Shown here in pieces: positions 1 to 5,913 of a stretch of 16,471 nucleotides of DNA (position 1 is its first letter; each line of letters opens with the position of its first letter). The notes under the pieces are model-generated. The model did not search any database. It was not told the DNA's origin and worked only from the letters and a program-made list of their open reading frames with translations. The stretch is from positions 1 through 16,471 of the forward strand of contig CALACW010000124.1 of assembly GCA_937890355.1 (NCBI GenBank). Reading direction: 5' to 3'. The translations under genes and the position numbers were made by a program. The DNA comes from CALACW01 sp002431305 (GTDB lineage: Bacteria > Bacillota > Clostridia > Oscillospirales > Acutalibacteraceae).

Positions 1-53
1 CCATGGCCTCTTGGTCCCGAACCAAGCGCGATACCAAACTTCGCCACACCCCG
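1..53 (-). tRNA. tRNA-Pro (anticodon CGG), 3' part cut by the window edge
   Basis: Read on the minus strand from 53, the sequence shows acceptor strand CGGGGTG, T8-G9, a D arm with stem GCG/CGC, and a five-pair anticodon stem CTTGG/CCAAG closing the seven-base loop TTCGGGA. The central triplet CGG decodes the proline codon CCG. The variable region starts at AGGCC; the T arm and 3' acceptor strand lie before base 1, so about 53 of roughly 77 nt are present. The cloverleaf fit is by eye. A near-consensus promoter lies directly upstream. Confidence 0.9.
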
Positions 54-98
54 ATATTCAATTGACTTTACCGTGAACATATATTCAACAGCTTGAAT

Positions 99-127
99 AT
101 TATAGCCTATATTCGCGGCAAAATCAA
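99..127 (-). promoter_or_regulatory. Sigma-A-type promoter of tRNA-Pro
   Basis: On the minus strand TTGATT (127-122) and a perfect TATAAT (104-99) are separated by 17 bp. The expected start site near 92 is about 39 nt before the tRNA 5' end. An 8-bp perfect inverted repeat, ATATTCAA and TTGAATAT around CAGC (81-100), overlaps the last bases of the -10 box and the expected start site. Confidence 0.65.
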
Positions 128-167
128 GTGTTTTTCATATTTTTATCGTCAAAAATCAAAAAAATAA

Positions 168-806
168 TTAAATCGCTTTGGGTAAATCCCATCTGAATAC
201 GGACGCGAGAATTCTTATAGCAAAAATCAGTATTATGCCGGTCAGCACGCTTAATACCTCATTGAGTCCGAGAGTAACGTACAAAACATAATATACGATT
301 CCGCCTCCGATTGAAGCAACGGCATAAATTCTCTTTGACAAAACGAACGGAACTTCTCTGACGATAACGTCGCGGACAATTCCGCCCCCGCACCCTGTCG
401 TCATACCGAGAAAAATTGCAAAAAACGCGTTGTCCCCGTAACCGCTCGAAATTGCAGTATTAATTCCGACAACAGTAAAAACGCCGAGTCCAAGCGCGTC
501 GAAAACATTGTCAACCTTATCGATGATGTCAATATTTTCCGTATATTTTTTGCCGATAACGTGCGCGATTATGAAAGTGGCAAGAGCGGTAATCAGCGCA
601 ACGATAACATAGATATACTCCCTGAACATAACGGGAGGCAGGTTTGCAAGAAGCATATCTCGAAGAACTCCCCCGCCCAGCGCAGTAACCACGGCGCAGA
701 AGATAACACCGAAAATATCAAGTCTCTTGTTAATGCTGACCATTGAGCCCGAAACTGCAAACGCAATCGTTCCGATTATCTCAAGAATAAGAATTATACT
801 GTCCAT
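168..806 (-). CDS. TRIC-type / UPF0126 (YicG-like) membrane channel protein
   Basis: A 212-residue integral membrane protein with two tandem homologous halves. Each half carries the family signature GGGxxRD: ALGGGVLRD around residues 42-50 and GGGIVRD around 140-146. About six to seven hydrophobic segments alternate with short loops, and the length matches the bacterial UPF0126 family (about 200-220 aa). Family members are homologous to eukaryotic TRIC channels, and bacterial and archaeal examples behave as monovalent cation channels; the ion and physiological role here are inferred only. The ATG at 806 follows a G-rich run (CGGGGGAAAT) that is a modest ribosome binding site. The gene lies 42 nt after trmO and has its own promoter overlapping the trmO stop codon. 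No clear terminator hairpin is visible before the downstream tRNA promoter. Confidence 0.88.
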   Translation of the reverse strand: MDSIILILEIIGTIAFAVSGSMVSINKRLDIFGVIFCAVVTALGGGVLRDMLLANLPPVMFREYIYVIVALITALATFIIAHVIGKKYTENIDIIDKVDNVFDALGLGVFTVVGINTAISSGYGDNAFFAIFLGMTTGCGGGIVRDVIVREVPFVLSKRIYAVASIGGGIVYYVLYVTLGLNEVLSVLTGIILIFAIRILASVFRWDLPKAI

Positions 807-842
807 ATTTCCCCCGAAAACATGATTGATACAATCGAAGAG

Positions 843-871
843 ATTATATCATTCATTGTCGTATAATTCAA
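843..871 (-). promoter_or_regulatory. Promoter of the TRIC-type channel gene, inside the 3' end of trmO
   Basis: On the minus strand TTGAAT (871-866), a 17-bp spacer and TATAAT (848-843) form a nearly perfect housekeeping promoter. The -10 box lies just beyond the trmO stop codon and 36 nt before the ATG at 806. It suggests the channel gene can be expressed separately from the upstream genes. Confidence 0.6.
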
Positions 872-1541
872 TATCCGTTACGAAAATCTTATTGTCCTTA
901 ACCTTAAATTTTATATTTTTATCGTAATACAAAACGCCGTATTCCCTGTCCTCGTCCTTTTGATACGCAGGGCGGGGGTCTGTTTTTAAAAGCTCCGTCA
1001 CCTCATTAATAAAGCATTTTGAATACTTTTCTTTAATTTTCCCGGGAATACAGACATCTAAAGAATACCCGCTGAATCCGTCTGCAAATCCGCCGACGGC
1101 GTCCGGGCAGGAATCCGCGTAAGGGATGTACGGTTTTATATCGTATATCGGCGTAGAATCCATAAGATCCGCCCCCGAAACAGTGAGCACGGGAGCGTCG
1201 GAACATTCGAAGTCGATTTTTTCAAGTTTAACGCATGTAAGCCCTATCGGATTCGGGCGAAACGGCGAGCGCGTCGCAAACACTCCTACCCTCTCGTTCC
1301 CGCCGAGTCTCGGAGGTCTGACGGTCGGAGACCAGTTTTCGCGTTCGGATTCTGAAAACTTCCATATAAGCCACAGATGCGAATACTCGTCAAGCCGTCT
1401 GAACGCATTCGCATCTCTGTATTCTTTTTCGAATACGATTCTCGACTTCGTCTCACGAGCGATTCCGCTCTGTCTCGGGACTCCGAATTTCGTCTTATAT
1501 CCGTTATAAATTCTTGCAATTATTTTAAATTTGTCACTCAT
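849..1541 (-). CDS. trmO: tRNA (N6-threonylcarbamoyladenosine A37) N6-methyltransferase TrmO (TsaA/YaeB family)
   Basis: TrmO uses S-adenosylmethionine to methylate N6-threonylcarbamoyladenosine (t6A) at position 37 of certain tRNAs. With the ATG at 1541 the protein has 230 residues. The hallmark family stretch is clear: RPPRLGG at about 75-81, then NERVGVFATRSPFRPNPIG at about 82-100, followed by LMDSTPIYDIKPYIPYAD. This is the TsaA beta-barrel domain with its SAM-binding arginine/proline-rich loop; the C-terminal part (about 150-230) is the usual variable extension. The frame also opens at a TTG (1547) two codons earlier, but neither start has a well-spaced Shine-Dalgarno. The ATG starts 2 nt after the DUF4364 stop, so translational coupling is likely. 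Gene identity is firm; the exact start is not. Confidence 0.9.
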   Translation of the reverse strand: MSDKFKIIARIYNGYKTKFGVPRQSGIARETKSRIVFEKEYRDANAFRRLDEYSHLWLIWKFSESERENWSPTVRPPRLGGNERVGVFATRSPFRPNPIGLTCVKLEKIDFECSDAPVLTVSGADLMDSTPIYDIKPYIPYADSCPDAVGGFADGFSGYSLDVCIPGKIKEKYSKCFINEVTELLKTDPRPAYQKDEDREYGVLYYDKNIKFKVKDNKIFVTDIELYDNE

Positions 1542-1543
1542 AA

Positions 1544-2137
1544 TCAATCAACAAAATCTACGTCCTCGGTAAGAGCCTGCGTGACTTTTTCATAAAGTTT
1601 CGCCGGATTGTTAAGAAACGAACGTTTAATAACTTCAGCCTGAATAATATCCGGAACATACATTGACACGTCGAGAAGCGAATCGTTCTCGCCCTCGCCC
1701 TCAAGTCCGGAGTAAATCGTTATATCAACCCTGTATTTTCCTTCACCGAGGTTAACTATATTAACCTTATTTTCTTTAAGACGTTTTTCGTATACAAGAG
1801 TTTTCATAGCAGCCTGCGTGGCTTTATGACGAATGTACATCGAAAGTTCTCTTTCGAGATCATCCGCTATTTTTCTTCCCTTTTGGGTAAGTATGTATTC
1901 GGCGTCATCGCCCTCGGTAAGTTTTAAAGCTCCGTTTTTTTCGAGCTCATAAACAGCCTGGCTTATCTCAAAATAGTTGGCGATACCGTTATCGTATAAA
2001 GCGGAAAGAATTACATCCTTAGCGATGGGCTGAGCTATGGATTTAAAAACATAGCAAATCAATATTTTGATTTTATCGCGGTTTCTGAGTCCGCTTGTAT
2101 TTTCATCGACGGGAAAAGCGTCAAGTTTAAAATCCAT
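1544..2137 (-). CDS. DUF4364 family winged-helix protein
   Basis: A 197-residue soluble protein. Residues about 20-95 look like a winged helix-turn-helix: helices around KIKILICYVFKS and DVILSALYDNG, then ISQAVYELEKNGALKL and a wing around EYILTQKG. The C-terminal part (about 125-197) is a predicted beta-rich domain. The family is widespread in Clostridia and its function is unknown; a DNA-binding regulatory role is inferred from the fold. The ATG at 2137 has an excellent ribosome binding site (AAGGAGGG, five bases before it). It starts 11 nt after the DUF5696 stop and its stop abuts trmO, so the three genes look like one transcription unit. Confidence 0.8.
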   Translation of the reverse strand: MDFKLDAFPVDENTSGLRNRDKIKILICYVFKSIAQPIAKDVILSALYDNGIANYFEISQAVYELEKNGALKLTEGDDAEYILTQKGRKIADDLERELSMYIRHKATQAAMKTLVYEKRLKENKVNIVNLGEGKYRVDITIYSGLEGEGENDSLLDVSMYVPDIIQAEVIKRSFLNNPAKLYEKVTQALTEDVDFVD

Positions 2138-2148
2138 TTATACCCTCC

Positions 2149-4275
2149 TTATCCGACCTTTAATGCACTGTAAGGCAGTACGGTCAGATTATTGTCCGTA
2201 ATTACGGAATAATTATTATAATTAACATATATTGTAACGCCGTTTTCATAAACGACCTCGGCAACTCCGTCCTTTACAAATGAATGAGACATCATAACGC
2301 TTGACGAAACAGACTCAAGCGCATTTTTATTTTCTTCATAATACTCGAGCGCGTCGGATAAAGTATATCCGTAATACAAAGCGCTGGTCTCGTCAAACAC
2401 CCATTCGTAAGCTATAGGAGAGCCGTATTCTATGCATCTGAGCATATATAATTTATAATTATCGCTCAGATTTACACTCTCGCCCCAGTAGTTTACATAT
2501 CCGTGCATAACCATCTGAGCAAACGGAATTCCCTTATACGACGAGGTTTCCGTTCTCGACGGATATAAAGGCATGTCCGTAACGTTTTTAACGCTTTTCA
2601 GAGTATAGAAATTACCGTTTGAAACGCTGACATCCGCGGCGCCCGAAGCGCTTGTAAGCATATTTTCAAGAGCATTCTTAGTCTGAATTCTCGACCTGCC
2701 GGCAGCCGAACAGTCCGAATAAACAGTATCACCCGCGTCGGAGAGAATAACTCCGTCACAGGGAAGATCAGCGGAAACGGAAACGATATCGGGTATCATT
2801 TTTTCTATCTCAGACGAGGCAATAAGTTTAATATCCGTTGTCTTATCCGCATCGCTTCTGCTCATATCATTTTTTACGGTAACAGAAAGTTTGTTACCGA
2901 GCACGGAGCGCGCCGTATCCGCGGACGGTATGTTTTGCGCGCTTATACAGTTAACGGCAACGAACAGTTTATCGTTATTTGCCCTGAGGAATGAATAAAG
3001 CCCCTCAAGTCCGCTTTTTCCGCCGAGCGAGGACAGCACGGCAGACGGTTTGGTTTTCTTCTGACTCAGTCCGCCTTTAAAAATACCTTTGTAAACGACG
3101 CTGACGGAATCGACAGAACGGGCTTTTAAAATATTTACAAGAGTTTCGCAGTCGCCGAATGTCGTTTCCGAATCGGTTTTCATAAATCCGTTGTCGTAAT
3201 GTCCGACCGCGTTGAGAACAAACGGAAGAGTACCGTCAGGAACTCTCGTCTCGTTCATATCCCCGTTTTTAATCATATATTCTCTGACCGCACCCGCCAT
3301 TGAACTGTAATCGGATTTTGTTCCGCTTAAAAACATATATGTTACGCCGATTTTTTCACGTTTAAAATCGGTATAACGCACGCTCGAATCCGTCATAGAC
3401 GAGGCGGACAGTTTAAATCGGGCGAATATATACGCACCCTTCTCGCCGTTCGGTCTCTGAGCGCAGACGCACGCCGCCGCGTCGGAATAATCAATATAAG
3501 CAACGAATGATGAATTGCTTCTTTTCGAGCCGAATACGGGCATGAGCGAATGCGATCTGTCCGTATTTCCGTTTTCGGCAGGGTCAGAGCCGTAAATATC
3601 GAACTCACAGCTGTCGTTTACGGAATCGGAAAGGGACGTGTACATCAATGCCCCGCTCGCGTCGGGAACAAGAAAATAATCGTTTGACAAAGCGTCGTCA
3701 TACTCGCCGAATGACGGGAGCAAATCAAAATAAACAAGCACCGCGCCGTCAGGCGTTTCAGCCTTTGAAATATCGCACGATACGCTCATATTTCTGCCGT
3801 TAAACGAATAAACAACGTCGCAGGAAAAAAGGTTCTCCCCGTCTTTTTTTTCTTTTAAGTCATAATGAACGGTAATGCCGTTATCGTTTTTTTCATATGA
3901 CGCCCCGCCGAGCGCAGCACCGTTGTCCTGAGAATTAAGTATATAGATGTTCTTTTTATAAATCATCTGAACGCTTAACACGCAGGAATAATTATTTTCC
4001 TTTTGCAAAAGCGATGACCACATAACGCCCGATTCGGTATCGCGTACGTTTATACTGTATGTTTTTTCGTCAAACTGATAAGAACATCCGTTTGAATATA
4101 AAACATCTCCGGATGAAGAATAAGAGTGATAATCGACGCTCTTTTCAGGTTCCTTAACGGCGTTTATAACCGTGCTTTTAACAGAAAATGAACCGCACGA
4201 CGGCAGAAATACCGTCAGCAGGCACAAGAGAACGCAGACGGATATTCTGATGTTTTTTCTAATCTTATATCGCAT
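2149..4275 (-). CDS. DUF5696-like secreted lipoprotein
   Basis: A 708-residue protein. The N terminus has basic residues (MRYKIRKNIR), a hydrophobic core, and a lipobox-like LPSC with Cys27, consistent with lipid anchoring outside the membrane, although proline at the -2 position is atypical. The body resembles the DUF5696 family: a beta-rich part, then VPDASGAL at about 203-210, a YGSDP word, MPVFGSKRSNSSFVAYI at about 245-261, and a YMFLSGTKSDYSSMAGAVREYM segment. The remainder may be a TIM-barrel-like, glycosidase-type fold. The biochemical function is unknown; family members often sit near carbohydrate transport genes, which is not the case here. The ribosome binding site is GAGGAG, 11 nt before the ATG, with a palindromic CGCCGGCG between them. 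The gene follows sigF by 85 nt and has its own promoter. Confidence 0.62.
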   Translation of the reverse strand: MRYKIRKNIRISVCVLLCLLTVFLPSCGSFSVKSTVINAVKEPEKSVDYHSYSSSGDVLYSNGCSYQFDEKTYSINVRDTESGVMWSSLLQKENNYSCVLSVQMIYKKNIYILNSQDNGAALGGASYEKNDNGITVHYDLKEKKDGENLFSCDVVYSFNGRNMSVSCDISKAETPDGAVLVYFDLLPSFGEYDDALSNDYFLVPDASGALMYTSLSDSVNDSCEFDIYGSDPAENGNTDRSHSLMPVFGSKRSNSSFVAYIDYSDAAACVCAQRPNGEKGAYIFARFKLSASSMTDSSVRYTDFKREKIGVTYMFLSGTKSDYSSMAGAVREYMIKNGDMNETRVPDGTLPFVLNAVGHYDNGFMKTDSETTFGDCETLVNILKARSVDSVSVVYKGIFKGGLSQKKTKPSAVLSSLGGKSGLEGLYSFLRANNDKLFVAVNCISAQNIPSADTARSVLGNKLSVTVKNDMSRSDADKTTDIKLIASSEIEKMIPDIVSVSADLPCDGVILSDAGDTVYSDCSAAGRSRIQTKNALENMLTSASGAADVSVSNGNFYTLKSVKNVTDMPLYPSRTETSSYKGIPFAQMVMHGYVNYWGESVNLSDNYKLYMLRCIEYGSPIAYEWVFDETSALYYGYTLSDALEYYEENKNALESVSSSVMMSHSFVKDGVAEVVYENGVTIYVNYNNYSVITDNNLTVLPYSALKVG

Positions 4276-4327
4276 AAACGCCGGCGCTCCTCTTCACTTA
4301 GATTTACTATATAAATAATTATATAAC

Positions 4328-4356
4328 AGTATATCACAGAATATAAAAAAGAGCAA
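4328..4356 (-). promoter_or_regulatory. Promoter of the DUF5696-DUF4364-trmO unit
   Basis: On the minus strand TTGCTC (4356-4351) and TATACT (4333-4328) are separated by 17 bp; the -10 box lies 52 nt before the ATG at 4275. The -35 box begins four bases after the sigF stop codon. No terminator hairpin is seen between sigF and this promoter, so read-through from the spoIIA operon is also possible. Confidence 0.55.
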
Positions 4357-4360
4357 CGTT

Positions 4361-5026
4361 TTATGTCAGATTTTCGCGCAGGAGTTTGAGAATAGTTTTT
4401 TCCCGTCTTGAGACCTGAACCTGAGTCATCCCCAAAGCCTTTGCCGCCGCAGTCTGCGTAAGCCCTTTAAAATAACGCATGTCTACAATCTGCCTGTCGC
4501 GTTCGCACAGACGTTCCACCGCATTTTTTACGGCTATAGCGTCGTTCATCTGCTCGTCAGTTTCATTGCTCGCAATATCCGTCGGGCGAAAATCCGAATC
4601 ATCGTCGGGCGTGAGACTTATTACAGGCATGGACGCGCACAGAAGCTGAGCCGTTCTCGCCTCGTCATACCCGCACTCGTTTGCAAGCTCCGAAACAGTA
4701 GGCGCTCTGCCGAGTTTATCGAAAAGAAGCTCCTGAACTTTCATCAGATTCCTTGATTTTTCCCTGTCGGAACGTCCGACTTTAACAGTGCCGCCGTCCC
4801 TGAATACGCGTTTTATTTCACCGAGAATCGCAGGAACGGCATATGTTGAAAACTTATACCCGAGCGACGGGTCAAATCCGTCCGCCGCCTTTATAAGTCC
4901 GATGCATCCGCACTGAACCAAATCCTCATATTCGGCGCCTCTGTTTTTAAATTTATTAGCGCACGAATAGACAAGCCCGATATTATCGTTTATAAGAGAA
5001 TCCCTGTCGGTTTTTTCAAGAAGCAT
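4361..5026 (-). CDS. sigF: RNA polymerase sporulation sigma factor sigma-F (SpoIIAC), N-terminally short
   Basis: Sigma-F directs the first forespore-specific transcription. The 221-residue protein shows region 2 (EYEDLVQCGCIGLIKAADGF at about 32-51, then KFSTYAVPAILGEIKR at 58-73, with DGGTVKVGRS after it), a region 3 helix set at about 91-135, and region 4 with a helix-turn-helix ending MTQVQVSRREKTILKLL at about 200-216. The family in Bacillus is about 255 aa; here roughly 30 residues before the LINDNIGLVYS segment are missing. The frame upstream of the ATG meets a stop (TAA) within the spoIIAB tail, so no longer start exists. The ATG overlaps spoIIAB by 11 nt and has no clear Shine-Dalgarno, pointing to translational coupling. 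Identity as sigma-F rather than sigma-G rests mainly on the operon. Confidence 0.93.
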   Translation of the reverse strand: MLLEKTDRDSLINDNIGLVYSCANKFKNRGAEYEDLVQCGCIGLIKAADGFDPSLGYKFSTYAVPAILGEIKRVFRDGGTVKVGRSDREKSRNLMKVQELLFDKLGRAPTVSELANECGYDEARTAQLLCASMPVISLTPDDDSDFRPTDIASNETDEQMNDAIAVKNAVERLCERDRQIVDMRYFKGLTQTAAAKALGMTQVQVSRREKTILKLLRENLT

Positions 5027-5462
5027 CGCTTGTCTTGCCCCGAATTATTTTTGTAATCGTAACGCTCGTTCCCCATCCTTCTCTCGAAGTAACTTTGAGT
5101 TTGTCCGAAAATGATTCCATAACAGAAAAACCGAGTCCCGACCTGTCGTCTCCGCCTGTGGTAAAGAGCGGTTCCCGCGCTTTTTCAACGTCGGGAATTC
5201 CGCATCCTCTGTCACGGATTTTAACAACCACGGCGTTTGTATCGGTTATTTTTACCGTTATGTAAATTTTTCCGGGTTTTGTCTTGTATGCATGGACTAT
5301 ACAGTTGGTAACAGCTTCGCTTACTGCGGTTTTTAAATCCGAAAGCTCGTCAATATTCGGGTCAAGTACCGCCGCAAACGTGCCGACCGCAACCCTGCAA
5401 AACCCCTCGTTAACGCTTTTTGCGTCTACGGTTAGTTTCATTTCATATAACGTTTTCATCAT
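5016..5462 (-). CDS. spoIIAB: Anti-sigma-F factor / serine kinase SpoIIAB
   Basis: SpoIIAB binds and inhibits sigma-F, and phosphorylates SpoIIAA using ATP. The 148 residues match the family length. The GHKL ATPase motifs are intact: N box EAVTNCIVHAY at about 49-59, DRGCGI at 84-89, and RSGLGFSVMESFSD at 107-120. NEGFCRVAVGTF near 18-29 corresponds to the sigma-binding region containing the conserved arginine (NESFARVTVASF in B. subtilis). There are two adjacent ATG codons, 5462 and 5459; the upstream AAGGAGGG fits the second slightly better, giving 147 residues. The first ATG overlaps the spoIIAA stop as ATGA, and the end overlaps sigF by 11 nt, giving the canonical tightly coupled spoIIA order. 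Confidence 0.95.
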   Translation of the reverse strand: MMKTLYEMKLTVDAKSVNEGFCRVAVGTFAAVLDPNIDELSDLKTAVSEAVTNCIVHAYKTKPGKIYITVKITDTNAVVVKIRDRGCGIPDVEKAREPLFTTGGDDRSGLGFSVMESFSDKLKVTSREGWGTSVTITKIIRGKTSDAS

Positions 5463-5776
5463 TCGCCCTCCTTTTCGAATTCGACTATTTTTTCAAGTCC
5501 CGACATTTTCATTATTCGTCTGACCTTCTGTGACATATTCACAAGTTTCACCCCGCAGCCGAAAACAGACGCATTTTTATACCGCCCCATAACAAGCCCG
5601 ACTCCCGAGCTGTCCATAAACGTAACGTCGTGAAAATCGAGAATCAGTTTTGACGGCATATATTTAGACATCTGAGAATCAATGCTCTCTCTGATTGATA
5701 AAGCGTGATGATGGTCTATATCTCCGCAGAGAACGCTTGTCAGACATCCGTCTCTGTATTTAAAAGAAACAGACAT
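5459..5776 (-). CDS. spoIIAA: Anti-anti-sigma factor SpoIIAA
   Basis: A small STAS-domain protein that, when unphosphorylated, displaces sigma-F from SpoIIAB. With the ATG at 5776 it has 105 residues. FMDSSGVGLVMGRYK at about 53-67 is the signature; Ser56 lines up with the phosphorylated Ser58 of B. subtilis SpoIIAA. GDIDHHHA at 18-25 matches the GELDHHTA segment of that protein. An in-frame ATG seven codons upstream (5797) is rejected as the start because a near-perfect Shine-Dalgarno (TAGGAGGT) lies between the two ATGs, six bases before 5776. It is the first gene of spoIIAA-spoIIAB-sigF, and a terminator closes the preceding spoIVB transcript. Confidence 0.94.
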   Translation of the reverse strand: MSVSFKYRDGCLTSVLCGDIDHHHALSIRESIDSQMSKYMPSKLILDFHDVTFMDSSGVGLVMGRYKNASVFGCGVKLVNMSQKVRRIMKMSGLEKIVEFEKEGE

Positions 5777-5782
5777 ATTTTT

Positions 5783-5790
5783 ACCTCCTA
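5783..5790 (-). promoter_or_regulatory. Ribosome binding site that fixes the spoIIAA start
   Basis: On the minus strand TAGGAGGT ends six bases before the ATG at 5776. It lies downstream of the alternative ATG at 5797, which has no comparable site, so the shorter 105-residue SpoIIAA is chosen. Confidence 0.8.
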
Positions 5791-5802
5791 ACAACATAAT
5801 AA

Positions 5803-5831
5803 CTTATCACCACCAGTTTAATACATCCCCC
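5803..5831 (-). promoter_or_regulatory. Possible sigma-H-like promoter of the spoIIA operon
   Basis: In B. subtilis spoIIA is transcribed by sigma-H with Spo0A~P. On the minus strand GGGGGATGT followed at suitable spacing by GGTGATAAG loosely resembles the sigma-H pattern (AGGAWWT, 11-12 bp, RNNGAAT). The match is imperfect, and the call leans on the known regulation of the operon. No convincing TTGACA/TATAAT pair is seen here. Confidence 0.3.
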
Positions 5832-5839
5832 CTGATTAT

Positions 5840-5848
5840 TTTGTCATA
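5840..5848 (+). promoter_or_regulatory. Possible Spo0A box upstream of spoIIA
   Basis: TTTGTCATA matches the Spo0A box TTTGTCRAA at 8 of 9 positions. It lies about 9 bp upstream of the candidate -35 element of the spoIIA promoter, a plausible activator position. A single short word in A+T-rich DNA carries a real chance of coincidence. Confidence 0.35.
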
Positions 5849-5859
5849 ATATGGTATAC

Positions 5860-5900
5860 AAAAAAACGAAGACGCACAGAGTCAGTTCCCGCATCTCCGT
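5860..5900 (-). terminator. Rho-independent terminator of spoIVB
   Basis: On the minus strand an 11-pair stem (arms at 5900-5890 and 5876-5866, with three G-U pairs) encloses a 13-nt loop and runs directly into seven T residues (5866-5860). It begins 14 nt after the spoIVB stop codon and separates that transcript from spoIIA. Confidence 0.75.
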
Positions 5901-5913
5901 TTTTCAATTCAAA

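Noticed and set aside
1126..1509. Plus-strand open frame opposite trmO
   Set aside because: It is a shadow of the conserved TrmO frame caused by codon bias, with no signs of an independent gene.
5797..5797. Longer spoIIAA start at the upstream ATG
   Set aside because: The strong Shine-Dalgarno lies downstream of it and fits the ATG at 5776; the extra seven residues are not part of the STAS domain.
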